This document shows, one piece after another, positions 39,650 through 48,853 of a stretch of DNA of 64,000 nt. A program made the translations under genes and the position numbers. Position 1 is the stretch's first letter, and every line of letters starts with the position of its first letter. The notes under the pieces are model-generated. The model ran no database searches. It was not told the DNA's origin and saw only the letters and a program-made list of their open reading frames with translations. The stretch is taken from positions 28,632 to 92,631 of the forward strand of contig NZ_BCXE01000003.1 of the NCBI RefSeq assembly GCF_001894945.1, read 5' to 3'. The stretch comes from Rhodococcus ruber NBRC 15591. Its GTDB lineage: Bacteria > Actinomycetota > Actinomycetes > Mycobacteriales > Mycobacteriaceae.

Positions 39650-39723
39650 GTCAGACGCAACAGCAATTGCTGTCGCGTCTGACCGGGAACTGCGCGGGTG
39701 TTCGGCGGGGTCCGCCCGCCGAA
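39650..39723 (-). terminator. Two hairpins after the KstD-like gene
   Basis: TTCGGCGGG (39701-39709) pairs with CCCGCCGAA (39715-39723) directly after the stop codon. A 34-bp near-palindrome with one mismatch follows at 39650-39683 on the minus-strand reading. Together they look like a double terminator. The rest of the 39499-39725 gap holds only the SDR promoter. Confidence 0.7.
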
Positions 39724-39725
39724 TG

Positions 39726-41402
39726 TCACACCGTCGTCGGCTCCCTCAGGACACCGTCGGGTTCGGACGGGGATCCGACCACCCGCGCCGCGGCCCGGCC
39801 CGCCCGGTAGCCGAACACCAGTGCCGGACCGAGCGTTCCGCCGGCTCCGCCGTAGACCATCCCGGTGGGGGCCGCCATGACGTTGCCCGCGGCGAACAGC
39901 CCGGGGATGACGCGATCGTCGACGTCGAGGACCGCGCCGTCGGCGTCGGTGCGCGGGCCGCCCTTCGTGCCGAGCGTGCTGCTGTGGATCTGCACCGCGT
40001 GGAAGGGCGCCCGCGCGACAGGCCCCAGGGTGGATTCCACGCCCGGGTACTTGTTCTTGTCACCGACGAAGCCGTCGTACACGCTCTCGCCGCGGTGGTA
40101 TTCGCTGTCGTGACCCCGTCGCACGTCCTCGTTCCAGTGGGTCACCGTCGACTCGAGCGCGGCCGCGGGGACCTCGATCTGCCGCGCGAGATCGGCGAGG
40201 GTGTCCGCACGCACCACCCACTCCGGTGCTTCCGTACCCGGCGCAGCCCCGAACGCTCCGTACTTCTCGACATGGTCGGCGTCGAAGATCAGCCAGCAGG
40301 GCTGGTTCGGGTAGTCGAAGTCGTGTGCGTCGAGATGATGGAACGCACCGCCGAGGGCGTTGTAATTGGTTGCCTCGTTGGTGAACCGGCGTCCGTGCCG
40401 GTTCACCATGATCGAATGCGGCGCAGTCCGTTCCCGGTGTACGAGCTGGACCGCCTGTGCGCCGTTCGCCCGCTGCCCGGGCAGCACCGCGACCGGCGCC
40501 CACCATGCCTCGCGCATGTTGCCGAGCTGCGCGCCGACACGCATCGCCATGCGCAGACCGTCCCCCGTGCTCGTGGGGACCGTGGCCGGGTGCGCCAGCG
40601 GCCCCCGCAGGAAGTCGCGCCGCAAGCGCTCGTCCCATTCGAAGCCGCCGGTGGCAAGGACGACGCCGTGCTCGGCGCGCACGTCGTGCGGGCCGCCCCG
40701 CCCCTCGAACCGAACACCCGTGACGCGGCCGGACTCGTCCTGGATCAGCCGCACGCCGCGCTCGCCGGTGTGCACCGCCACGCCCTCGTCGAGACAACCC
40801 TGGAGCAGTGCCGCGACCATGCCACGGCCGAGGCCCTCCACGTGATCGCGCTCGCGCTGCTCCTGCACGTCGGACGGAAGGTGGCCGGTGCCACCGCCGA
40901 TGGGGGTCTCCGTGACCGTCATACGCCGCGGGACCCCGACGAGCTTGTCCTCCCACCGCCCGAGGTCGATGAAGCTGAACAACTCCGGTTCGAGCGAGCG
41001 TCCGCCGTGCGGCATGCCACCCGGCCGCTCGGGGTGGTAGTCGGGGTACCCGGCGACGAGGCGCATCTTCAGCGGGGTGGTGTCGAGCCACTCCAGTAGT
41101 TCGGGAACCGTGTCGACGAACGCCTCGGCGAGTTCGGGCAGGATCATCCCGTGCGACAACGACTCGAGGTAGGCGAGGGCCCCCTCACGCGAGTCGGCGA
41201 TTCCCGCCTCCCGCGCGTACCGGTTGTTCGGCAGCCACGCCACGGCGCTCGACAAGCACGTGGTGCCGCCGAGCAGTTCGCCCTTCTCGAACACGCCCAC
41301 CCGGGCGCCGCTCCGGGCAGCCGACAGCGCGGCGCACAGTCCGGCGGCGCCGCTGCCGAGCACGACGACGTCGTACTCGGCCGTTTCTTCGTTGTGTTGC
41401 AT
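39726..41402 (-). CDS. FAD-dependent oxidoreductase, KstD/fumarate-reductase-like
   Basis: A 558-residue flavoprotein: FAD motif LGSGAAGLCAALSAA, GGTTCLSSAVAWLPNN, a central substrate domain, then LATGGFEWDE and the C-terminal FAAGNVMAAPTGMVYGGAGGTLGPALVFGY. The fold and end motif match 3-ketosteroid delta-1-dehydrogenases and related flavoprotein dehydrogenases. With no other steroid genes nearby it more likely desaturates or reduces a cyclic ketone of the island's own substrate. Third gene of the SDR-NTF2-KstD-like operon; ATG at 41402 with AGAGGG upstream. Confidence 0.87.
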   Translation of the reverse strand: MQHNEETAEYDVVVLGSGAAGLCAALSAARSGARVGVFEKGELLGGTTCLSSAVAWLPNNRYAREAGIADSREGALAYLESLSHGMILPELAEAFVDTVPELLEWLDTTPLKMRLVAGYPDYHPERPGGMPHGGRSLEPELFSFIDLGRWEDKLVGVPRRMTVTETPIGGGTGHLPSDVQEQRERDHVEGLGRGMVAALLQGCLDEGVAVHTGERGVRLIQDESGRVTGVRFEGRGGPHDVRAEHGVVLATGGFEWDERLRRDFLRGPLAHPATVPTSTGDGLRMAMRVGAQLGNMREAWWAPVAVLPGQRANGAQAVQLVHRERTAPHSIMVNRHGRRFTNEATNYNALGGAFHHLDAHDFDYPNQPCWLIFDADHVEKYGAFGAAPGTEAPEWVVRADTLADLARQIEVPAAALESTVTHWNEDVRRGHDSEYHRGESVYDGFVGDKNKYPGVESTLGPVARAPFHAVQIHSSTLGTKGGPRTDADGAVLDVDDRVIPGLFAAGNVMAAPTGMVYGGAGGTLGPALVFGYRAGRAAARVVGSPSEPDGVLREPTTV

Positions 41403-41424
41403 CGCAATCCCTCTCTCGGGTGGT

Positions 41425-41955
41425 TCAGTCGACGACGACGGCGGACGGACTCGGTCGACGCCGTCCGTCCTGCGTGGTGGGACGCGAGGGCTCGGGTGCT
41501 GTCGCAGCGGTGAGAACCGTCCCGTAGTCGGTGGTCGGTGTCGCGTACCGGACCTCGAGCCGGCGTTCACCGAAGTACCAGCGGCCGTCCTGCCGGACGT
41601 AGCGGTCGTGGTACCGGAGGGCGAGGATGCTCTGCACGCCCGCCCGGGCGAACTCGACGTGGCAGGGCACGATGCCGCGTGCCGTGTCCTCGCCGGTGAA
41701 ATCCACCGTGCCGGGGTGCGGGGTGTGCACGCTGACGCCGTCGTAGCCGTCGAGCGCGGTCCGCACGTAGGCGACGATCGCGTCCCGTCCGCGCAGCGTC
41801 TCGGTCAGACCGCAGAATGCTGCCTCGGGCGTGTACAGGGCGGCCAGCGTCGCCATGTCGTGGTCGTCGACGGCCAGGGCGTACCGTGTGGCCAGTTCGC
41901 GGATCTCGAGGACGTCCGCAGTCCGTCGCGGGTGACGGTCCCGGGTGTCGCGCAT
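41425..41955 (-). CDS. SnoaL/NTF2-like protein
   Basis: A 176-residue NTF2-fold protein (LEIRELATRYALAVDDHDMATLAALYTPEA, RDAIVAYVRTALDGY, RYHDRYVRQDGRWYFGERRLEVRYA) with a Pro/Thr/Arg-rich tail that is probably disordered. It shares AVDDHD and the YVRxDGRWxFxxR strand with the proteins at 17472 and 60553, but lacks the PTWxTYR end. The ATG at 41955 follows AGGAGG by seven bases. Between a mycofactocin SDR and the KstD-like gene in one operon. Confidence 0.82.
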   Translation of the reverse strand: MRDTRDRHPRRTADVLEIRELATRYALAVDDHDMATLAALYTPEAAFCGLTETLRGRDAIVAYVRTALDGYDGVSVHTPHPGTVDFTGEDTARGIVPCHVEFARAGVQSILALRYHDRYVRQDGRWYFGERRLEVRYATPTTDYGTVLTAATAPEPSRPTTQDGRRRPSPSAVVVD

Positions 41956-41996
41956 GTCGGATCCTCCTGTTGCTGAGGGCATGTCGGGGCCCGGCA

Positions 41997-42824
41997 CTAC
42001 TTCACCAATGCGCCGGCGTCGATCGGCATCGTGATGCCGGTGACGTAGCGGGACTGGGATCCGGCGAGGAACAGGACGGCGTTGCTGACGTCGTCGGGCT
42101 GCACGAACGGGACGTCGAGGGCGTGCATGCCGTGCAGCAGGGGTTCGACCTGCTCGCGGGTGGGCTGCACCTCGTCCGGCAGGAACAGCTTGTAGATCGC
42201 GTCGTTGAGCAGCATCCGGGTCTCGACGTTGGTCGGCAGGACCGCGTTGATCCGAATGCCCTCGGGTCCGAGTTCGTTGGCGAGGCTGCGCATCACGCCC
42301 AGCACACCGTGCTTGGCAGCGGCATAGTGGGCGTTGTTCGGCAGCCCCTTCAGTCCCGCGATGGAACTGATCAGCACGATGCTGCCGCCGCGGCCGCCCG
42401 CCCGCAGGTGCGGGACGGAGGCCTTCACCGTGTTCCACACGCCGGTGAGGTTGATGTCGATCATGTCGCGCCAGATGTCGTCGGTGAGATCCTCGACCGG
42501 ATAGCTGCCGGCGATCCCCGCGTTGGCGACGACGACGTCGAGGCGGCCGAACCGTTCGACGCCCGCCGCCACGGCCTTTGCGACCGCTGCCGAATCCCGC
42601 ACGTCCGCTTCGGCGGCGACGATCTGCCTCCCCTCGGCCTGCACCAGCCGGACCGTCTCGTCGAGGTCCGCCCGGGTGGCCATGTCGTACGGGGCACCCT
42701 GCACCGGCGCGCACAGGTCGAGTGCGATGATGTCGGCGCCCTCCCGGGCGAGGCGCACCGCGTGGTTGCGTCCCTGCCCTCTCGCCGCACCGGTGACGAA
42801 TGCAACCATGCCGTCGAATCCCAC
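41997..42824 (-). CDS. Mycofactocin-coupled SDR
   Basis: A 275-residue SDR: TGAARGQG, NAGI, a catalytic Ser in ISSIAG and YAAAK, ending in TGITMPIDAGALVK. The insert after strand two (CAPVQGAPYDMATRADLDET) is of the mycofactocin-coupled type. First gene of an operon with an NTF2 protein and the KstD-like flavoprotein. The start is a GTG at 42824 with AAAGG upstream. Expected to oxidise an alcohol to a ketone with bound NAD. Confidence 0.9.
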   Translation of the reverse strand: MGFDGMVAFVTGAARGQGRNHAVRLAREGADIIALDLCAPVQGAPYDMATRADLDETVRLVQAEGRQIVAAEADVRDSAAVAKAVAAGVERFGRLDVVVANAGIAGSYPVEDLTDDIWRDMIDINLTGVWNTVKASVPHLRAGGRGGSIVLISSIAGLKGLPNNAHYAAAKHGVLGVMRSLANELGPEGIRINAVLPTNVETRMLLNDAIYKLFLPDEVQPTREQVEPLLHGMHALDVPFVQPDDVSNAVLFLAGSQSRYVTGITMPIDAGALVK

Positions 42825-42945
42825 GGTGTAAGCCTTTCGGTGTTCGGTTCGCGTCCCGGACGGGGTGGTCGTGACGTACCGGCGTCGATCGCCGGTGGCG
42901 CACCGCGCCGGGAACTGCGCGAAGACAACAGCGGAAGAAATCTGT

Positions 42946-42959
42946 GCATATGATTATGC
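42946..42959. promoter_or_regulatory. AT-rich inverted repeat before the SDR-NTF2-KstD-like operon
   Basis: GCATATGATTATGC has perfect GCATA/TATGC arms and resembles half of the spacer palindrome seen at 7187, 16119 and 30000. It is followed by CTCACATCACAC. The 42825-43055 gap holds no gene. The -10 and -35 could not be placed with confidence. Confidence 0.35.
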
Positions 42960-43055
42960 TCACATCACACCCCGGTGAGTCAACGGCAGAACCCGGGAAG
43001 CATGCCGGCCGGAGCGACCGTTCCGGCCGACGGACACGCGCCGTACGGCCGTCGT

Positions 43056-44330
43056 TCAGTGGGGATTTCGCAGATCGCCCGCAGCACGGGCTCCGCGGCG
43101 CCGGCCCGGCGTGAAGCGCGCGGGGATGCGCTTCCACCCCGGATTGACCGCCTGATGCGGGAACGGCACGACCTCGTCGTGCAGGATCTCGTAGTCCGGC
43201 ATGCGGCTCAGGATCTGACCGAGCAGCTCGAGCGACAGGGCACGGGCGATGTGTGCGCCCGCGCATCGGTGCACACCCATCCCGAACGCCGTGTGCCGAT
43301 TCGGCCACCGCTCGATGTCCACGGTGTCCGGGTCCTCGAACGCCTTCGGGTCGCGATTCGCCGACGCCCAGCCGAGGAGCACGCGGTCGCCCGTGCGGAA
43401 GTCGTGCCCGCGGAACTCCACGTCCCGGGTGACGGTGCGGGCCAGCGCCTGTGTGGGCGAGAAGACCCGCAGGAATTCCTCGATCGCGCGCGGCAGCTTC
43501 TCCGGATGCGAGGCCAGGGTGCGGCGCAGGTCGTGATGACGGTCGAGGTACATGAGAGTCTGGCTGACGAGGGAGGCGGTGGTACCCACGCCGCCGGAGA
43601 CGAGCAGTTCGGCGATGGCGAAGACCTCGTCGTCCGTGACCGGCCGGCCGTCCACCTCCGAGCCCACGAGACGACTGAGCACGTCCTCCCGCGGAGACGT
43701 ACGCCGCTCGGCGATCGCGGCGCGCAATTGTTCCTCCATCCAAGGAAACTCGACGGCGATCGCGTGCTCGAACTCCGGCGTTCCGGGTCGGTCGGACAGC
43801 GCGGCGTGATGCGCGTGCGCGTACCGTTCCCAGTCCTCGGGAGGCAGACCGAGCCAGTCGATCGTCACCACCGCGGGAACACCGATGACCGTCGCGAAGT
43901 CGCACTCGCCGTCCTCGATCACGTCGTCGAGGAACCGCGTCGTGTACTTCTCGATCACCGGCCGCAGGTGCTCGACCGCTGCCGGGGCGGTGAGCGGGTT
44001 GATCAGCTTGCGGTACTTCCGATGTTCCGGAGGGTCGAGTTCGACGGGGATGTGGTGGTTCACCGGCGTCTTGGGGATGACGGTGGCCAGGCCCTCGCCA
44101 CCGTAGGGGCACCGCGCGGACGAGAAGATCTGGTCCTCGCGGGCGGCCTCGAAGACGCCCTCGTAGTCGGTGAGCACCCAGAAGCCCCCGTGCCGGGTGG
44201 ACCGGATCACCGGTCCCGCTTCCCGCAACCGCCGGTAGGAGCCGACCGTGTCCTCGGCGTGCGACGCCGAATTGTGGTCGAAGTCGACCGCGGGACAATG
44301 TCGTTCGGCGCTTCGGTCGTCGACCGTCAT
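43056..44330 (-). CDS. Cytochrome P450 (third of three close paralogues)
   Basis: A 424-residue P450 of the same family as 11595 and 37377: ELDPPEHRKYRKLINPLTAPAAVE-type core, EEFLRVFSPTQALARTVT and FGMGVHRCAG (Cys near 356). The I-helix reads LLVSGGVGTTAS, again without the acid before Thr. It has a longer, Arg-rich C-terminus than its paralogues. Its ATG at 44330 overlaps the preceding LLM stop as ATGA. It is the last gene of the 15-gene operon starting at 60328. Confidence 0.93.
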   Translation of the reverse strand: MTVDDRSAERHCPAVDFDHNSASHAEDTVGSYRRLREAGPVIRSTRHGGFWVLTDYEGVFEAAREDQIFSSARCPYGGEGLATVIPKTPVNHHIPVELDPPEHRKYRKLINPLTAPAAVEHLRPVIEKYTTRFLDDVIEDGECDFATVIGVPAVVTIDWLGLPPEDWERYAHAHHAALSDRPGTPEFEHAIAVEFPWMEEQLRAAIAERRTSPREDVLSRLVGSEVDGRPVTDDEVFAIAELLVSGGVGTTASLVSQTLMYLDRHHDLRRTLASHPEKLPRAIEEFLRVFSPTQALARTVTRDVEFRGHDFRTGDRVLLGWASANRDPKAFEDPDTVDIERWPNRHTAFGMGVHRCAGAHIARALSLELLGQILSRMPDYEILHDEVVPFPHQAVNPGWKRIPARFTPGRRRGARAAGDLRNPH

Positions 44331-45403
44331 CGGGGTGCTCCTGTCGGGCCGGGGTGCGGGATCTCCGAGTGGTCCACCACGGCACGGGCGTCGACCGGCA
44401 CGATCTCCCGCATGCCGGGAACGATGTCCCGGCCGAGATCGTCGAGGTACGCGACGACGTCGTCGGCCGTCATGTCGGGCCACTGGGCCCGGACGATCAC
44501 CGGGTCGACGGGCACCTGCGCCGCGAGGGTGCGCAACTGGTCGAGGCAGTCGTCGGCGGTACCGATGATCGCCTCCTTCGCGGCGACCTGCCGGAACCTG
44601 TCGGTGAGGGCGGTGGCATCGCGCGTGGCCAGTTCGCGCTGGGCGTAGGCCAGGAGGCGGTCCCGTGCCATGAATTCGAAGCGCCGGAACGCGTCTTCGG
44701 TGGTGGCGCCGGGAACGATCTCGCGGCGCAGCGGATGCCGCGCGACCGGCGGTCGCCCGTGCCTGCGCCGGGCCGCCGCGTACACGCCGAACATGCGGTG
44801 CATGTCCTCGGTCGGTGTCTCCGGTGTCACCGGCCACGCGTCCCCCAGCCGTGCGGACCGCCGGACACCCGAATCCCGCAGCGCACCGATCCAGATCGGC
44901 GGATGCGGGTCCTGCCAGGGGCGGATGTGGGTCTTCACGCCGTCGAGACGCCAGAACCTGCCGTGGAAGTCGACCTCGTCCTGCGTCCACATCATCCGCA
45001 CGATCTGCAGCGCCTCGTCCATCATCGCGAACCGCTGATCGAAGTCGACACCGAAGGCGGTGAACTCCTCACGCCGATACCCCGCGCCGGCACCGACGAT
45101 GAGATTGCCGCGGGTGAGGATGTCGAGGGTGGCGAGTTCCTCGGCGAGTGCGACCGGATGGAACAGCGGCACCTGCACCACCATCGTCCCGATCTTCACG
45201 CCGGGGTCCAGTTCGGCCGCGATCCGGGCGAGCGTGGGGATCGGCTGCAGCCAGCGCAGATTGCCGTAGATGTAGTGGTGGCCCATCACGATGTAGCGCA
45301 CACCGTTGCGTTGCGCCGCCTCGACCTGTCGCAGCAGTCCGTCGAGGTGTTCGCGCGGCGACAGCGTGGTGTGCACGTCGCCGAGGATCACACCCAGGTC
45401 CAT
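44327..45403 (-). CDS. LLM-class flavin/F420-dependent oxidoreductase
   Basis: A 358-residue luciferase-like TIM barrel: YIVMGHHYIYGNLRWLQPIPTLARIAAEL, LAEELATLDILTRGNLIVGAGAGYRREEF and DPHPPIWIGALRDSG. Members use FMNH2 or F420. It is paralogous to the protein at 57294-58319 in the same operon, and fgd at 3412 could supply F420H2. Coupled to the P450 after it (ATGA) and overlapping the ligase before it by 16 bases. Could be a monooxygenase or reductase on an intermediate; not resolvable here. Confidence 0.87.
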   Translation of the reverse strand: MDLGVILGDVHTTLSPREHLDGLLRQVEAAQRNGVRYIVMGHHYIYGNLRWLQPIPTLARIAAELDPGVKIGTMVVQVPLFHPVALAEELATLDILTRGNLIVGAGAGYRREEFTAFGVDFDQRFAMMDEALQIVRMMWTQDEVDFHGRFWRLDGVKTHIRPWQDPHPPIWIGALRDSGVRRSARLGDAWPVTPETPTEDMHRMFGVYAAARRRHGRPPVARHPLRREIVPGATTEDAFRRFEFMARDRLLAYAQRELATRDATALTDRFRQVAAKEAIIGTADDCLDQLRTLAAQVPVDPVIVRAQWPDMTADDVVAYLDDLGRDIVPGMREIVPVDARAVVDHSEIPHPGPTGAPR

Positions 45404-47058
45404 GTCTTCCTCGCTTCCGCAGGCGGCTCGAGGAGCCAGTGCCGCAGCTTCGCCTTGGCGACCTTGTTCAGGGTGGCGCGCGGGAACTCCGGCACCAGAT
45501 GGATCTGACGTGGCCGTTTGAAGTCGGACAGCAGTTCGGCACACACCCGGTCGATCTCGGCGGGCAGGTCGCCGGGCGCGGCGCCGTCCGCGATCACGAA
45601 CGCGACCGGGACGTCGCCGAGCATGCGGTCGGGTTTCGCCACGACGGCGACCTCCCGGACCCCCGGCACGGTGGCGACCACGCGTTCGACCTCGGCTGCG
45701 GCGACGTTCTCCCCACCGACCTTGAGCATGTCCTTGGATCGCTCGACGAACCAGTACTGACCGGACCGGTCCTGGCGCACCCGGTCGCCGGTGCGGAACC
45801 ATCCGTCGGCGGTGAAGGCCGCGCGCGTGGCGTCGTCGTCGTGGAGATAGCCGGCGAACAGCGACACCCCCGGCGTACCCCGCACCCACAGCTCCCCCAC
45901 CGTGCCCGGCTCCACGGGACGACCGTCGGCGCCGACGACGGCGACGACGTACTCGGGTGCCGCACGTCCCATCGTCCCGTCGGGGTCGGGATGGGCCAGT
46001 TCGCTGACGACGGGGTGCGAGACGGTTTCCGTCATGCCGAACCAGCCCGTCGTGCGGATCCTGCCGCTCACCGGCCGCTGGGCCGCGCTGCCCGACCAGT
46101 GCCGGTAGGTGTGGTCGGGCGGGACCGGCGCGCCGGCCAGGGCGCGGAGCATGAACGACACCACCGACGCCCACGTGCACCGGTGCCGGAGCGAGACGTC
46201 CCAGAAGCGGGATGCGGAGAACTTCGGCGTCAGCACCGCGGTGGCGCCGACCCACAGCAGTCCCAGGAAGGAGTACCCCAGGGCGTTGGTGTGGAACAGC
46301 GGCAGGGTGATCAGCCCGACGTCGGTCCCGCGCAGACCGGCGTGCGCGGAATTGACCTGGGCGGCCCACAGGCAGTTGGCGTGCGTCCAGACCACGGCCT
46401 TCGGTCGCGCCGTCGTCCCGGAGGTGTACTGGATGCTCGCGGGCGCGAGCGGATCGACGGACACCGGTGCCGGCGCCGCGCCGGTTCCGCTCAGCTCGCC
46501 CAGAGCGCAGGTCGTTCCGGTCGGCGCCGGGGACGCCGCGGCCGGGACGACGAGGCTGTCGGTGCCGCCGGACGCGGCGATCCACTCGAGCCCGGGCATG
46601 GCGTCCCGAGCGATCTCCGCCAGACCGGTTCCGGCCAGCGCGGCGCGAGGCGCACAGTGCCGGTCGTAGTAGGCGAGTTCGTCGGCGCTGCTGCGGGTGT
46701 TGAGACACACCGCGACCGCGCCGGCCGACACGATCGCTGCCCATCCGACGAGGAAGTCGGGGCAGTTGTCCATCAGCAGCACCACACGGTCGCCGGGTGC
46801 GATGCCGCGGGCCTGCAGTCCAGCCGCGAGCCGATCGACTGCGGCGCCGAATTCCGCGTAGGTCCAGCGCTGTGCCCCGGCGCCGGTATGCGGCTCCCAG
46901 ACGAGGAAGGTCTTGTCCGGCCGGTCGGTGCGCCACCGGTCGAGCAGCCACGGCACCGTGCGGTCGCCGGTGTACGCACCGAGCGCGCGATCCGTCGCCG
47001 GGCGGTCGAGGATCGGGTATGCGAGAGCCCGCGGGGGCGTCGGGGCTTCGGACGTCAT
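45388..47058 (-). CDS. Acyl-CoA synthetase (CaiC-like)
   Basis: A 556-residue ANL-family ligase: phosphate loop YTSGTTARPKAV, LPLFHTNALGYSF, WFGMTETVS, WFRTGDRVRQDRSGQYWFVERSKDMLKVGGENV, and the C-terminal lysine region TLNKVAKAKLRH. Closest in pattern to crotonobetaine/carnitine-type ligases. ATG at 47058 overlaps the preceding ALDH stop as ATGA, suggesting that the acid made by the ALDH is activated here. Paralogous to the ligase at 55624-57294. Confidence 0.9.
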   Translation of the reverse strand: MTSEAPTPPRALAYPILDRPATDRALGAYTGDRTVPWLLDRWRTDRPDKTFLVWEPHTGAGAQRWTYAEFGAAVDRLAAGLQARGIAPGDRVVLLMDNCPDFLVGWAAIVSAGAVAVCLNTRSSADELAYYDRHCAPRAALAGTGLAEIARDAMPGLEWIAASGGTDSLVVPAAASPAPTGTTCALGELSGTGAAPAPVSVDPLAPASIQYTSGTTARPKAVVWTHANCLWAAQVNSAHAGLRGTDVGLITLPLFHTNALGYSFLGLLWVGATAVLTPKFSASRFWDVSLRHRCTWASVVSFMLRALAGAPVPPDHTYRHWSGSAAQRPVSGRIRTTGWFGMTETVSHPVVSELAHPDPDGTMGRAAPEYVVAVVGADGRPVEPGTVGELWVRGTPGVSLFAGYLHDDDATRAAFTADGWFRTGDRVRQDRSGQYWFVERSKDMLKVGGENVAAAEVERVVATVPGVREVAVVAKPDRMLGDVPVAFVIADGAAPGDLPAEIDRVCAELLSDFKRPRQIHLVPEFPRATLNKVAKAKLRHWLLEPPAEARKTWTWV

Positions 47059-48536
47059 GCCGGCACCTGCCAGTTCAGGTGCTTGACGCGGAAGAACTCG
47101 AGGAATCCGTCCTCACCCATCTCGACGCCGGTACCGCTGCGCTTCGATCCGCCCCACGGCACGTCGGCCCGCATCGGGCCGCCGCCGTTGATCGCGACGG
47201 TGCCGGTGTCGAGGCGCTGAGCCACGGCCACCGCCTCCGCGTGATCACCGAAGACGCTCGCGTTGAGCCCGTACGGTGAGTCGTTGGCGATGGCCACGGC
47301 CTCCTCGACGTCCCGGTACGGCAGGACCACCGCGACGGGGGCGAACAATTCCTCCCGGGAGATCTCGGCGGAATTGTCCACGCCCGTCACCAGAGTGGGC
47401 GGCAGGAACCAGCCCTTGCCCACCGGTCGCTCGCCACTGACCGCGACGCGGCCGCCGGCGGCGACGGTGCGGTCGAGGCAGCCGAGCACGCGGGCGAGAT
47501 GCTCGGCGGAGATCAGCGGACCCACCTCGGTGCGCTCGTCCCACGGGTCGCCGGTCGGCACGTTTCCCTCGATGAAACCGGCGGCCAGATCCAGGAATTC
47601 GTCGATCCGCTCGTGTGGTACGAGGATCCGGGTGGTGGCACCGCAGCCCTGGCCCGCGTTGCGGCAGAACCGCAGGATCGACGGCCCCACGGCGGCGGAC
47701 AGGTCCGCCGACGGGAGCAGGATGTTGGGGGACTTGCCGCCGAGCTCGAGGACGACCTTCTTGTGCGTGGCCGCGGCCTGTGCCATCACGGTCGCGCCGA
47801 CGGCGGAGGATCCGGTGAAGCTCACCATGTCGACGCCGGGGTGCCTGGTGAGCACTTCACCCACGTCCGCCCCGCCCGGCACCAGATTCAGCACACCCGG
47901 CGGCAGGCCGGCCTCGGCGGCGAGATGCATGAAGGCCAGCGCGGACAGCGTGCCCCGCGGCGAGGGCAACAGCACGACGCTGCAGCCGGCGGCGAGCGCG
48001 GGTGCCACCTTCCACGAGATCATGTTCAGCGGGTAGTTGTACGGGACGATCGCCGACACCACCCCGATCGGTTCGCGCAGCAGCAGGCTTTCGGACGACA
48101 CCGCTCCGCGGATGCCGGGCAGCCGCTCCTGGTAACCGCCGCGGGGACCGCGCAGCGCCGCGTCGGCGAACCACCGGAAGTTGATCGCCGGTTGCGCGAC
48201 CTGCAGGGTGCGGGCCAGACCGACGGGTGATCCGACCTCCCGCACGACCAGGCCGGTGAGCTGATCGGCGTGCTCGTCGATCAGCTCGGCCAGCCGCCGC
48301 AGGACCTCGGCGCGCTGGTCCGGGGACGCGGCCCGCCATTCCCCGGCGTCGAAGCTGCGCCGGGCGGCCGTGACCGCGCTTTCGGTCTGTTCCCGGTCGG
48401 CGCCGGTCCACCGGGCCAGCGCCTCCTCGGTGGCGGGATCGATCGACTCGAACGTCTCACCCCGCCCGCTCTCCCATCCGCCACCGACGTGCACGGACGG
48501 ACCCTGGGCCACCCGCGCGAACAGATCGTCGATCAT
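47055..48536 (-). CDS. Aldehyde dehydrogenase (PYNYPLN subtype)
   Basis: A 493-residue ALDH. The usual PWNFP oxyanion region reads PYNYPLN, the Glu is in LELGGKSPNI and the catalytic Cys in NAGQGCGATTRI. The subtype is shared with its paralogue at 51587-53068 (GYNYPLN). It should oxidise an aldehyde intermediate to the acid that the next gene, a CoA ligase, activates. ATG at 48536 overlaps the AtuA-partner stop as ATGA. Confidence 0.92.
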   Translation of the reverse strand: MIDDLFARVAQGPSVHVGGGWESGRGETFESIDPATEEALARWTGADREQTESAVTAARRSFDAGEWRAASPDQRAEVLRRLAELIDEHADQLTGLVVREVGSPVGLARTLQVAQPAINFRWFADAALRGPRGGYQERLPGIRGAVSSESLLLREPIGVVSAIVPYNYPLNMISWKVAPALAAGCSVVLLPSPRGTLSALAFMHLAAEAGLPPGVLNLVPGGADVGEVLTRHPGVDMVSFTGSSAVGATVMAQAAATHKKVVLELGGKSPNILLPSADLSAAVGPSILRFCRNAGQGCGATTRILVPHERIDEFLDLAAGFIEGNVPTGDPWDERTEVGPLISAEHLARVLGCLDRTVAAGGRVAVSGERPVGKGWFLPPTLVTGVDNSAEISREELFAPVAVVLPYRDVEEAVAIANDSPYGLNASVFGDHAEAVAVAQRLDTGTVAINGGGPMRADVPWGGSKRSGTGVEMGEDGFLEFFRVKHLNWQVPA

Positions 48537-48853
48537 CGCTTCTCCTCGCGTCCGGGTACGTCGATGTCGAGAATCAGGGACTGGTAGGACTTTCCGTGCG
48601 GATCCACCCGAAGGGACTTGGAGACGCCGCCCGCGAGCGCGCGGGTGAGGACGAAGTTCAGGCAGCAGTTCACCGGGATCTCGTAGCGGATCACCTCGCC
48701 CTGGACGAGATCGCCGAAGGCTTTCGCGACGACGTCCTCGGTGAGCACCGACCGGAGCCACTCGTAGTCGGCGTCGTCGTGCGGGAACACACAGATGTTG
48801 CTGGTGTCGCCCTTGTCGCCGGAGCGGCTGTACGCGACGTCACGAAGTTTCAT
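48533..48853 (-). CDS. AtuA partner protein (AtuA-like ferredoxin-fold domain)
   Basis: A 106-residue protein (MKLRDVAYSRSGDKGDTSNICVF, then GEVIRYEIPVNCCLNFVLTRALAGGVSKSLRVDPHGKSY) matching the small C-terminal domain of AtuA-type proteins. In Pseudomonas AtuA the two parts form one longer chain; here it is a separate gene whose ATG overlaps the AtuA stop (ATGA). That coupling suggests equal synthesis and a complex. The motif SGDKGDTSN is the clearest conserved stretch. Function unknown. Confidence 0.85.
   Translation of the reverse strand: MKLRDVAYSRSGDKGDTSNICVFPHDDADYEWLRSVLTEDVVAKAFGDLVQGEVIRYEIPVNCCLNFVLTRALAGGVSKSLRVDPHGKSYQSLILDIDVPGREEKR

Noticed and set aside
39726..41402. Steroid catabolism (KstD) assignment for the island
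   Set aside because: The flavoprotein has the KstD-like fold, but no Hsa, Ksh or side-chain degradation genes and no KstR-type operators are present. The family is broad.
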